In this document: positions 33,949-45,315 of the stretch, piece by piece | How the letters are laid out: every line of letters starts with the position of its first letter | Numbering within the stretch: the stretch's first letter is position 1 | Assembly (NCBI RefSeq): GCF_902167145.1 | Contig: NC_050098.1 | Span: forward strand, 10,188,501-10,252,500 | Length of the DNA: 64,000 nucleotides | Reading direction: 5' to 3' | Source of the DNA: Zea mays | Lineage: Eukaryota > Streptophyta > Magnoliopsida > Poales > Poaceae | Notes under the pieces: model-generated | Told to the model about the DNA's origin: nothing | Database searches by the model: none | Seen by the model: the letters and a program-made list of their open reading frames with translations, nothing else | Position numbers and translations under genes: made by a program

Positions 33949-35294
33949 TGAGAGCACCTAGAGGGGGGGGTGAATAGGTGATCCTGTAAAAACTTAAAAC
34001 TTATAGCCACAAAACTTGGTTAAGTGTTAGAGAGATAATACCAAGTGACTATAAGGCAAGCTCTTGCGAATCACAACAATCACACAAAAAGCAATCACAA
34101 GAGACACGCGAGTTATCCCGTGGTTCGACAAGTACAACGCTTGTCTACCTCCACGTTGTGGCGTCCCAATGGATGAGGGTTGCACTCAACCCCTTTCAAG
34201 TGATCCAATGATCAACTTGAATACCATAGTGTTTTTCTCTCATTCACTATATCCCGTTTGTGAGGAATCTCCACAACCTGGAGCCTCTCGCCCTTACAAT
34301 TGATGATAACAAAGAAGCACGGATGTAAGGAAGGGAAAAGCATCACACACAAGACTCAAAGCAAGAGACAAACACGCACACTAGTCACAACTTGAGCTCT
34401 AAGTTCACACACGGAGTTCTCAACTCAAGATGAGCTCAAATTGCTATCACAACGAATCAAATGCGCTAGAATGAAGTCTTGGTGCTTAGAGATGATCAAA
34501 GAATGCTTGGTGTACTCCTCCATGCGCCTAGGGTCCCTTTTATAGCCCCAAGGCAGCTAGGAGCCGTTGGAAGCAATCTAGGAAGGCAATTCTTGCCTAA
34601 TGTCGGGTGGCGCACCGGACAGTCCGGTGCACCACCGGACATCCACTGTTCACTGTCCGGTGTAGATTGCTTTCCTAAATTGGCGCAGCCGACCATTGAA
34701 GATTTGGAGCCGTTGGCGCACCGGACACTGTCCGGTGCACCCTGCCGACCGTTGGCGCGCCCACGCGTCACGCGTGGATTGCGCGGCCGACCGTTGGCTC
34801 GACCGACCGTTGGCTCACCAGACAGTCTGGTGCACCACCGGACAGTCCGGTGATTTTTAGTCGTACGCTGTTGACTGTTTCCCGAGAGCGGCGACTTTGC
34901 CGCAGACAACTCACCGGACAGTCCGGTGCACCACCGGACAGTCCGATGATTTATAGCCGTATGCCGCCGTCGAGACCCGAGAGAAGACTGTTCATCGGGA
35001 CTGGTACTAGCACATCAGACACTGTCCGGTGCACCACCGGACAGTCCGATGCACCCAGACCGAGCAGCCTTTTGGCTGTACATAGCGAACTTTTCTTCAA
35101 AACGATTTCTCCTGTTTCTAGCACTCAGACATAATACATTAGTCTTCAAAACAATGTACTAAGTCTAGAAACATACCTTTAATCTTGATTTGCACTTTTT
35201 GAGTCTTTGGCACAAATATCACTCAAAGCATTTATGTGTAGCACTTAATCACCAAAATCTTATAGAAATGGCCCAAGGGCACATTTCCCTTTCA
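33949..35294 (-). repeat. 3' LTR of element B (1346 bp)
   Basis: On the minus strand it starts TGAAAGGGAAATGTGCCC right after a purine tract and ends GGTGCTCTCA. It has a TATA-like CTATAAAAGG (34545-34536) and many CACCGGACAGTCCGGTG-type palindromes between 34610 and 35060. The left flank AGTGA is the presumed target duplication. Confidence 0.82.
34610..35060. repeat. Palindromic CACCGGAC repeats in the B LTR
   Basis: Repeated CACCGGAC and GTCCGGTG half-sites, often paired as CACCGGACAGTCCGGTG. The same motif fills both LTRs of element C. In Sireviruses such palindromes in U3 are conserved and are thought to be regulatory. Confidence 0.75.
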
Positions 35295-35955
35295 ATCTCC
35301 CCCTTTTTGGTGATTTATGCCAACACAACAACAAGCAACTAAAAGAAGTGCAACATCAATGCAAATGAGAACAAAAATTTTGTTTTTGATTCAAATTTGG
35401 CATATTTGGATCATTCTTTGCCACCACTTGGTTTGTTTTTGCAAATCAAACTCAATTTCCTATCTCTAAGTCAAATTCACTTGTTGAGGCATAGAGAGAG
35501 GTATTCCAAGAGAAATTGATCAAAGATTCAAAAACTCCCCCTTTTTCCCATAATCAAACATTCTCCCCACAAGAGACCAACTTTTGACAATAAGAGACAA
35601 TAAGAGTATTTTGATAAAACAAAAGCTCTAACTCTACTATTTTCAAAATTCTCAAGTGGTAGCTGATCCATTTGCTTTGGCCTTAATTTCTCCCCCTTTA
35701 GCATTAAGCACCAAAACGGGATCATTATTGGCCCCTAAACCCCATTGCCTCACCAAAATCTTCAATTAAGAGTAAAAAGGCAATAAGAGCACAGAGATGA
35801 ACTTGGAGTAAATTACCCTCTCATCGGAGTGCAGTGGAAGTCTTGCATGGTCCAAGTTCACCTTTTCCCTTTCAATCACCTTTGAGACTAAATTAAGAAA
35901 ACTCAAGCACACGGTTAGTCTTAAAGGGTCAAGTTGCAGCATTTCTCCCCCTAAA
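35295..35955 (-). other. Multiplied polypurine tracts at the 3' end of element B
   Basis: Minus-strand AAAGGGGGAGA-like tracts occur next to the LTR (35295-35310) and again near 35535, 35566, 35687 and 35941. Repeated tracts upstream of the 3' LTR are a known Sirevirus trait. The rest of the stretch up to 36082 is noncoding. Confidence 0.65.
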
Positions 35956-36082
35956 TATGTGCACCATTCACACATGGACTTGTGAGGTCCGGGGATCCCT
36001 TGCACAACTTGAGCACCATAAATAAGCAATAAAATGCATGAAGGAACATGATCAAAGGCATAAAACACATGTATGCTCTAGA

Positions 36083-38950
36083 TCAATCCAAGTTATGCGA
36101 ATCTAAGACATTTAGCTCACTACGCAGCCTGCAAAAGGTCTTCTCATCTAGAGGCTTGGTAAAGATATCGGTTAGCTGGTTCTCGGTGCTAACATAAAAC
36201 ACTTCGATATCTCCCTTTTGCTGGTGGTCTCTCAAAAAGTGATGCCGGATGTCTATGTGCTTTGTGCGGCCTTGTTCAACAGGATTGTCCGCCATGCGGA
36301 TTGCACTCTCATTGTCACATAGGAGTGGGACTTTGCTCAGATTGTAGCCAAAGTCCCGGAGGGTTTGCCTCATCCAGAGTAGTTGCGTGCAACACTATCC
36401 TGCGGCAACGTACTCGGCATCAGCGGTGGATAGGGCAACGTAGGTTTGTTTCTTAGAACTCCAAGACACCAGGGACCTTCCTAGGAATTGGCACGTCCCT
36501 AATGTACTCTTCCTATCGACCTTACATCCAGCATAATCGGAGTCTGAATATCCAATTAAGTCAAAGGTAGATCGCTTTGGATATCAGATCTCGAAGCAAG
36601 GTGTAGCAATTAAATATCTAAGGATTCGCTTAACGGCCACAAGGTGACACTCCCTTGGGTCGGATTGAAATCTAGCACACATGCATACGCTAAGCATAAT
36701 ATCCGATCTACTAGCACATAAATAAAGTAAAGACCCTATCATAGACCGGTATGCCTTTTGATCAACAGACTTACCTCCTTTGTTGAGGTCGACATGTCCA
36801 TCGGTTCCCATTGGAGTCTTTGCGGGCTTGGCGTCCTTCATCCCAAACCGCTTGAGCAAGTCTTCCGTGTACTTCATTTGAGAGATGAAGGTGCCGTCCT
36901 TGAGTTGCTTCACTTGGAACCCAAGGAAGTAGTTCAAATCGCCCATCATCGACATCTCGAATTTCTGAGTCATCACCCTGCTAAACTCTTCACAAAACTT
37001 TTGGTTAGTAGAACCAAATATTATGTCATCGACATAAATTTGGCACACAAATAGATCGCCATCACAAGTCTTAGTAAAAAGAGTTGGATCGGCTTTCCCA
37101 ACCTTGAAAGCATTAGCAATTAAAAAGTCTCTAAGGCATTCATACCATGCTCTTGGGGCTTGCTTAAGTCCATAGAGCGCCTTAGAGAGCTTACACACAT
37201 GGTCAGGGTACCGTTCATCCTCAAAGCCAGGGGGTTGCTCCACGTACACCTCCTCCTTGATTGGCCCATTGGGGAAAACGCTCTTCACGTCCATTTGGAA
37301 CAACCTGAAAGAATGGTGAGCAGCATAGGCTAACAAAATACGAATTGACTCGAGCCTAGCCACAGGAGCAAAAGTCTCCTCAAAGTCCAAACCTGCGACT
37401 TGGGCATAACCTTTTGCCACAAGTCGAGCCTTGTTCCTTATCACCACCCCGTGCTCGTCCTGTTTGTTGCGAAACACCCACTTGGTTCCCACAACGTTTT
37501 GCTTGGGACATGGCACCAGTGTCCAAACTTCATTTCGCTTGAAGTTGTTGAGCTCTTCCTGTATGGCCAACACCCAGTCCGGATCTAGCAAGGCCTCTTC
37601 TACCCTGAAAGGCTCAATAGAAGAGACAAAAGAGTAATGCTCACAAAAATTAGCTAATCTAGAGCGAGTGGTTACTCCCTTTCTTATGTCACCCAAAATC
37701 TGGTCGACGGGATGATTCCTTTGAATCGTCGCTCGAACTTGAGTTGGAGGGGCCCGTGGTACTTCTTCCTCCTCAACTTGGTCTCCTTGTGCTCCCCCTT
37801 GATCACACGCCTCCTCTTGAGGAACCTGTTCACCATCTTGAGTTGGGGGGTGCACCATTGTTGAAGAAGAAGGTTGATCTTGCTCCTTGTGTTCCTGTGG
37901 TCGCACATCTCCAATTGCCATGGTGTGAATTGTGTCCGTTGGAACAGCATCCTCATCTACATCATCAAGATCAACTTGCTCTCTTGGAGAGCCATTAGTT
38001 TCATCAAATACAACGTCGCTAGAGACTTCAACCAAACCCGATGATTTGTTGAAGACTCTATACGCCTTTGTATTTGAGTCATAACCTAACAAAAACCCTT
38101 CTACAGCTTTGGGAGCAAATTTTAAATTCCTACCTTTCTTCACTAGAATGTAGCATTTACTCCCAAAAACTCGAAAATATGAAACGTTGGGTTTGTTACC
38201 GTTTAATAGTTCGTATGACGTCTTCTTGAGGAGGCGATGAAGGTAGACCCGGTTTATGGCGTGGCAAGCTGTGTTCACAGCTTCCGACCAAAACCGCTCG
38301 GGCATCTTGAATTCTCCAAGCATCGTCCTCGCCATGTCTATAAGTGTCCTGTTCTTCCTCTCTACCACACCGTTTGGCTGTGGTGTGTAGGGAGCGGAGA
38401 ACTCGTGCTTGATTCCTTCCTCCTCAAGAAACTCCTCCACTTGAAGGTTCTTGAATTCGGACCCGTTGTCGCTTCTATTCTTTTTCACTTTGAGCTCAAA
38501 TTCGTTTTGAGCTCGCCTTAGAAAGCGCTTGAGGGTCCCTTGGGTTTCTGATTTATCCTGCAAAAAGAATACCCAAGTGAAGCGGGAAAAATCATCAACA
38601 ACAACAAGACCATACTTACTTTCCCCGATGTTAAGGTAGGCGACGGGTCCGAAGAGGTCCATATGCAGTAGCTCCAGAGGTCTTGATGTAGTCATCGCAT
38701 TCTTGTTGTGATGAGCGCTTCCCACCTGTTTACCTGCTTGACAAGCTGCACAAGGTCTATCTTTTTCGAAAAACACATTTGTTAGACCTAACACATGTTC
38801 TCCCTTCAGAAGTTTGTGAAGGTTCTTCATCCTAACATGTTCTAGACGGCGATGCCATAGGCAGCCCATGCTAGTCTTAGCAATTAAGCATGCATCTAGG
38901 CCGACCTCCTCCTTCGAAAAATCAACTAAATAGAGTTTGTCGTCTAGTAC
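36083..38950 (-). pseudogene. Pol of element B: integrase, RT, RNase H, with two stops
   Basis: One minus-strand frame from the A insertion point to the natural end at 36083. It includes the pre-integrase zinc region ([12 protein letters not shown] ... CAACQAGK); integrase pieces [17 protein letters not shown] and PNGVVERKN; a long Gln/Glu/Pro-rich linker; RT with [22 protein letters not shown] and YVDDIIFGS; then RNase H with CDNESAIRMA. TGA at 36586-36584 (in place of Trp) and TAG at 36397-36395 (in place of Gln) both fall in RNase H. The apparent start in the first 243 bases beyond 38950 belongs to the LTR of element A. Confidence 0.9.
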
Positions 38951-40339
38951 TGTCGGCGTTTCGACCCCGGGGGGTCCCTGGACCAACGAGTAAATTGTTG
39001 CTGCATGTCCCAGCCTAGATGGGTCGGCGCGAGACGGAGACACAAGGGGGGGGGGGGAACAGTGAGGGGAAACCCGCGGCCTCGTGTTGTCCTGCGCCCA
39101 GGGCAGATGCGCTTGCAGTAGGGGGTTACAAGCGCTCGTGAGGGAGAGAGAGAGACAGGGGGCATTAGGCTGCCCGTTCTCCCGCGCGGCCACCTCCTTC
39201 GTATGAGAGCCCTGGACCTTCCTTTTATAGATGTAAGGAGAGGGTCCAGGTGTACAACGGGGGGTGTAGCAGTGTGCTAACGTGTCTAGCAGAGAGGAGC
39301 TAGAGCCCTATGTACGTGCCAACGTGGCTGTCAGAGAGGTGTTGGAGCCCTGTTCATGTGGCGTCGTGGCCGTCGGAGGAGTGCTTGAGCCCTGTAGAAG
39401 CACAGCTGTCGGGGCTGTCGGATCCTTGCTGACGTATCCTTGCTTACGTAGGGGGCTTAGAACCATCGTTGTCATGGAGCACGCGGGGTGCCATCATTAC
39501 TTGTTTTACCGGGGCGAGCCAGATGGGACGCCGGTCTTGTTCCCCGTAGCCTGGGCTAGCTAGGGGTAGGGTAATGATGGCCTCCCCTTGTGGCATGGTC
39601 GGCCCGAGCGAGGTGGTGACTCCTTCGAGGTCGAGGTCGAGTCCGAGCCCTGGGGTCGGGCGAGGCGGAGACCTTCTTCCGAAGTCGAGGTCGAGTCCGA
39701 GCCCTGGGGTCGGGCAAGGCGGAGACCGTCTTCCGGAGTCGAGGTCGAGTCCGAGCCTGGGGGTCGGGCGAGGCGGAGATCGTCGTCCGAGTTGAGGTCG
39801 AGTCCGAGCCCGGGGGTCGGGCGAGGCGGAGATTCCTATGGCGCCCGAGGCTGGGCTTGGTTGCTGTCAGCCTCACCCTGGCGGGTGGCACAGCAGTCGG
39901 AGCAGCACAGGCGGCGCTGTTTTCCTGTCAGGTTAGTCAGTGGAGGGGCGAAGTGACTGCGGTCACTTCGGCGTTGTCGACTGGAAAGCACGCGTCAGGA
40001 TAAGATGTCAGACGATCCTTGCATTGAATGCTCCTGCGATCTGGTCGGCGATCGAGGCGATCTGGCCAAGGTTGTTTCTCTGTGAAGCCTACTCGAGCTG
40101 GGCCTCAGGCGAGTCGAAGGTGCGCCCGTTGCTTGAGGAGACCCTCGGGCGAGGCGTGAATCTGCCTTGGTCTTCCGTTCCTGCCCGAGGCTGGGCTCGA
40201 GCGAGGCGAGACCGAGTCCCTTGAGTGGGCAGAGCCTTAACCAGAATTGCGCCCATCAGGCCTTTGTAGCTTTGTGCTGATGGGGGTTACCAGCTGAGAT
40301 TAGGAGCCTTGGGGGTACCCCTAATTACGGTCCCCGACA
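38951..40339 (-). repeat. 3' LTR of element A (1389 bp)
   Basis: Minus-strand ends TGTCGGGGACC ... AACGCCGACA. A tandem array of about 50-bp units (GAGGTCGAGTCCGAGCCC) lies at 39611-39835 and is one unit shorter than in the partner LTR. A TATA box is near 39224-39236. Confidence 0.9.
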
Positions 40340-40355
40340 GTAGCCCCCGAGCCTC
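40340..40355 (-). other. Polypurine tract of element A
   Basis: The minus strand reads GAGGCTCGGGGGCTAC directly before the 3' LTR, identical to the tract of element Y. Confidence 0.6.
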
Positions 40356-41428
40356 AAAGGGAGTGTGGGTACTCGCTTGGAGGCTTTGTCGCACTTTTTT
40401 GCAAGGGGACCGGCCTTTCTTGGTTGCATTTTGTTCCGGTGGGTGCGCGCGAGCGCACCCGCCGGGTGTAGCCCTCGAGGCCTCGGAGCAGTGGTTTGAC
40501 TCCTTCGAGGTCTTAATGCCTTTCGTGATGGCTCGGCCGGTCTGGTCGTTCCCTCATGCAAACTGGTCGTTGCCCGGGTGCATAGTCAGGTTCCGAGTTC
40601 TCGGGCTGGTATGTTGACGCTGTCAATGGTTTGGCCGGAGCCGGGTTTGCGAGAGCAGCCCCCGAGCCTCTTCACAGGGCGAGAGGACGGTCAAGGGCAG
40701 ACTCGGCTTTTTTTCATACGCCCCTGTGTCGCCTTTCCGCAAGGAGGAGGGGGGAAAGCGCCATGTTGCCCTCGGCGGGCGCCGAACATGGTGTCTCCAG
40801 TGAGCTGCTAACGGGTGATCCGAGTGGACGCACGTGCCCCGTTCGATAAGGGTCGGCTAGTGGCCCAGAGGCGCGCTCCAAAAGTACCTGCAGGTGATTT
40901 GCCGGACCCGGTCCCGTTCGATAGGGTCCAAGGGCTCGAGGTCTTCCTCTGATGGGATTCCGTTACAGAATCGTTCCTGCTGGTCTCGGAAATGTCCTAG
41001 GGTACCTCGAGAGCGTAGCCCGAGCCTTGGTTATGTATCGAACGTACCCAGAGTCATCCCTCACTCTGCGTGCTCTGGGGCGACTGTCGAACCCGTCGGG
41101 ATGCCAGCCTACGAACCCCTGATCAGTAGTGGGCGCGGAGCCCGAGTGGCCTGAGGCGGCTATCGAACCCTTCTGAGGGGCCAGCCTTCGAACCTCTGAC
41201 CAGCAGTGGGCGCGGAGCCCGAGTGCTTTGAGGCGGCTGTCGAACCCTTCCGAGGGGCCAGCCTTCGAACCTCTGATCAGTAGGGGGCTCAGGGCCCGCT
41301 TCCTTCGCGGAGAAGGATCCCTTTCGGAGTATCCCCTTTCCTGGTCCCTGTAGCAAGAGAGAGAAAGGGGAAGAGGAAAAGGATACGAAATTGAACGACG
41401 TGGCGCACCTTTTTTGACGCGGTCATTA
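40356..41428. other. Noncoding 3' region of element A next to the LTR
   Basis: Inverted counterpart of Y positions 7630-8690. It includes the tandem repeat of about 70 bp (41085-41290). For the plus-strand gene that starts beyond it, this stretch would be promoter and leader. Confidence 0.5.
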
Positions 41429-44400
41429 TGGCGGAGGTGAAGCGTCGCCCGCTTCGCCTGTCAAAGGTGTCGCCTGTCCTGCTGCAGAGTTAATGCGACG
41501 GGACGAGTGATTCGCGGGGCAGCCATTGCGTATGCGCGAGCCGTTCGAGGAACGGGTGTTTCGCCTTCGAATTTTGGATTTCGCGGCGGGTTCGGTGTGC
41601 CAGCAAGCCGTTTTATGTGGGCGCTCCTGCATCACTATGGGGTGGAGCTGCACAACCTTAGCCCCAACTCCATCGTGCAAGCGGCCATCTTCATGGCGGT
41701 TTGCGAAGGATATTTCATATTTGGGGATTGCCCCCCACTGGGATCTGTGGACTCATCTCTTCTCCGCGGAGCCCTTTGCCTCGGCGACGGGGGAGAAGGG
41801 AGTCTGCATGGCGGTGCGGGCCGGTGGCTGCATCCTTCAGTTGAGGCAGGCGCGTGCGCAGCGCTACATCCCTGCCATCCTTGTGTCTTCGAACAAGGGG
41901 TGGCAGCGCAGGTGGTTTTACCTCCGGAATGACGACGAGGGGCTCTCGTTGTTTTCTCAACGAGTGTGACTGCCGCCGGTAGCCATTGGCGCTATGGGGC
42001 CCCGCGCGAGAGGCAGAAGAATCTCCAGCCCCTTCTGGAGGCCTTGGAGAAGCTGCGAGAGGGAGGGCTCACTGCCGCGGGGGTGGTTGCCGCCATCCAT
42101 CGCCGGAGGGTGCTCCCCTTAATGGAGCAACGACTGCTACTTTCGGAGATGACGCCCGGGGTCGGCTTGGAGGGTTCACAGATGTCCTCGGTCCCCCTCC
42201 CCGCCGATGACCTCCACAAGCGGGTGGCCGGTACGGTAGGGAAGCTAGACACCAGCGCCCTCACCCAGCTCCCGATGCGTCCTGAGTGCGGGTGCATGCT
42301 CCGGGTGAGTGTCCGCTCCTTCTTCTTTCTTGTGTCGGATTGCCCCTGGTTCTCACAGTCGAGACCTTTCGTTCGCCTCCAGGAGCTGGGGCCTCACAAG
42401 CCTTCCCTGCCACTTGTCCCGGAGGACGCGGTGGACCAAGCCGCGCGGAGGGTTGCTACGGAGAGGAAGAAGGAGAAGAAAGACGCGAAGAAGGCTCAGG
42501 CCCGCGAGCGGATGCGGGCTCGGGACGCCTTGGAGAAGCGTTGTCGGCGGCAGGAGAGGGATGGGCTCCTAAGGGAGCCGTCGCTAGAGACGCCTGATGA
42601 TGACGACGACGACGATGATGATGAAGACGACGACATGGCCGCCCGCCTTGGCCTCGGCCCGAATCTGAGGCTGGGCCAGGGGTCGTCGAGCCAGCCCCCG
42701 AGTGGGCCGACACTGTCGGTATCCGGGGCGGGGGCGTCAGGGTCCCGACCCGAAGAACAGGGGCAGGCCGAGGGGGTACTTGACCCCTTGGCCCAGGTAG
42801 CTGAGGTGACCCCGGGGAGTCAGGTCGTCCCACCTGCGCCCCTAGAGCCGTTGTCCGTGCCGACAGCAGAGGAGGCCGATCCTCTGGTTGCCGTGTCCGC
42901 GCCTAGGCGGACCGTCCCTTCGACGCCCTGGGCGCCCGAGGCAGGATGGTGCCGAAGCCGGCAGCGGGGCAAACCTTGGTGGCGCCCGCGGAGGCCGAGG
43001 CTCGAGGGGCCTCCCCGCAGGCACGATTGGTCGTGGCCCGGAGTGGGTAAGTATCTGGGGGCACTTCTGTCCCGACGCCTTCTTCATGTGCCCTGATCTT
43101 GCTTTTCCCTTTCTTCCTAGCAAACGGAGGCACGGTTTGACCGTTTTGGCTCCCCGAAAAGCCCTCAAGACGGTGTCAGCTTCTGTAGCTGGTGTCGCAC
43201 CGGGCCTCGGCGGCCGGCTGGCCTCTGCACAAGGTGCCCCCGAGCAGGGGGTTCAGGCGGCACAAGTTGCCGTGGGGCGAGCTCCCGAGGCTGACCCCTC
43301 CGTCGAGGCAGCCATCGAGACGAGGGAGACTGCCAGCGCGGCCGCGACTTTGAGCCCACCAGTCGTGTTGCCGGTGCTGGCACCGGCTTCTACCGAGGCT
43401 GTAGCTGCTCCAGCTGTGATGCCACCCACCACCGCCGATGCTGAGATGGCCGAGGCGCCGCTACTCGAGGCCAGCGATCGGAAACCTGTCCCCTTAGCCA
43501 AGGAGGTTCCCTACGCGCCGACTACAGGGGGTGCCGATGCCTTGGAGAAGGGGGCGCAGAACCGCGGCCCGTCCTAGGGAGGGGCGACCTCGTCCTTGCG
43601 CAGCGAGGTCCCAGCGAGCGGCGTCGGCCGCTCCAGTTCTAGGCCCGTGGTGCTTCGAAACCCCTCTTCGTTCTTGACGATGAGAGAGAGGAGCAGTCTT
43701 GGGGCGAGCTTCGCGAGCGTGCCGAGGCAACGGTGGGGTCGCTTCGGTCGACCTTGGAGGTCCTTTCTAGGGACGTTCCCAGGATCCTCCAGGTAAGGAT
43801 TTCAGGCATACCTTTCACGTGACCAAGGCATTCTTTATGACATCCCACTTCCCTTCCTCAGGATCTGACGAATCTGAGCGCCGCCAAGTCATCGTTCATT
43901 CACCGCGAGGCCGACATCTAGGGTTCGCTGCGGTTTCTGAGGGCCGCGCTTGCCAAGGCTACCGAGCGCCTCTCCCAACGAAGCGCCAAGGCGGCGGACC
44001 TCCGTTTGCTCCGTGACGAGATGGGGGAAGAGGCAGCGGCGGGACGCGCAGAGGCGCGGCGGTGACAGTCGGAGCTTGGCCAGGCCATCGGTGAGCGGGA
44101 TCAGTCTCGGGGTCGGGCCGCCGAGGCTAAAAGCCGGGCTGAGGCCCTTGGGGGCCAGTTAGTCAAGGCGTCTGCTCGGGCCGGAGCCCTTGCGGCGGAC
44201 CTGGCCATGGCCATCGGGTCTGCTCAGTCCGCCCAAGCCACAGCCTCGGAGCAGCGGATCCGTGCGAAAGGTATGTCTTGGCTGTTTTGAGGTTTTGATT
44301 TAGCTTCACTCTTTAGCTTGTGTTTGAAGACATCTGCTTTGGCTGTTTGCAGAGCTTGAGTTTGCCCTCAGTGAGTCCGCCAAGGCACTTGCCCAGGCGA

Positions 44401-44849
44401 TTGAGCTGAAGGAGGCCGACCGCGCGGCCATGTCCGAGGCTATCTCGGCCTTTTGCCAGATCTTTGGCCTTGACGACGTCCCCTCAGGAAGCTCCCCTCA
44501 GAGTCGCCTGCAGGCCTTGGGCAACCACGCGCGTGGCCGACTCCGTGAGGTGCTGCATCACGGTGTTAGGCGGGCCTTCGCCGTGCTCGCTTCCCACTAT
44601 GATGTGGATCTGGAGCGGGTCAGCAAGGGGTATTGCCTTCCCGATGAAGACGAAGCTGCCCTGGCTGAAGTTTAGAGGCTTGACGCGGCCGCCGCGGGCC
44701 TGAGCGCGGTGCTGGCGTCCACTTTCGAGGTGGAGATCCTTCCGCCTGTGCCGCCGTCCGAGGCTGGGGCGGGTCTTGCCGAGGGTGGAGACGGCGCAGA
44801 GGTCGGAGATGAAGCCGAGGGTGCCGCTCCTCCCCCGGGCGATGCTTGA
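41429..44849 (+). pseudogene. Antisense multi-exon gene inside element A (putative gypsy-type transposon domain)
   Basis: Runs opposite to element A between its pol and 3' LTR. Likely exons: about 41507-42304, 42383-43046, 43121-43792, 43862-44270 and 44353-44849, separated by four short introns with GT...AG ends (GTGAGT, GTAAGT, GTAAGG, GTATGT); across the second intron the frame continues only after splicing. The N-terminal part (FGVPASRFMWALLHHYGVEL, then SNKGWQRRWFYL) fits the Pfam family called putative gypsy type transposon (PF04195). A Lys/Arg/Glu helix, an Asp run, an Ala/Pro-rich linker and a coiled-coil C-terminus follow. Damage: a 7-bp insertion near 41720, a lost base near 41966, a frame change near 42900-42946, and stops near 43575 and later. 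Start codon uncertain. Confidence 0.7.
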
Positions 44850-45315
44850 TTTTGCCGGGGCAGTTTGCTTTGAACATGTGTGTGTCTTTTGCGGCCGCCG
44901 AGGCCTGAACACTTTGTCTACGTGATATAAAGCTGTGTCTTTTTCCTCCTGTTTCGCGTACCCAGACTTGTTCGTCAATAGCAGGATCGTTTACCCAAGT
45001 AAGAGTTATTTTTCGCGGTAGGTGACGAGTGAGGTATCCGTATCCCGAAGGCGTAGGAGTCCCACAGCTCGGTCGGCCTTGCCGCTTACATTCACTCTTA
45101 TTCATTTCTTAGGGTTCTGTCACTGACATGGCCGGGAGACACGAAAGTCGTTTTGGCGGAAGACTTTTTCCGAAGAAAATTTTGACGCAGAGGGGGTTCC
45201 CCCCTTCTAGCCCCCGAGGGAGGGTCGGGCTTTGCCGAGGCAAGGCTGACCTTTCCTTGAAGATTAGACTTTGCTTGTGTATGTAAACGAGGTACATGAA
45301 CGACTTGAAAATATC

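Noticed and set aside
38951..39193. Start of the B pol frame at 39193
   Set aside because: These bases belong to the LTR of element A; B coding sequence stops at the AGTAC duplication and continues at 61999.
41715..43383. Several minus-strand frames of 70-125 codons over the antisense gene region
   Set aside because: Shadows of the plus-strand coding sequence; no motifs of their own.
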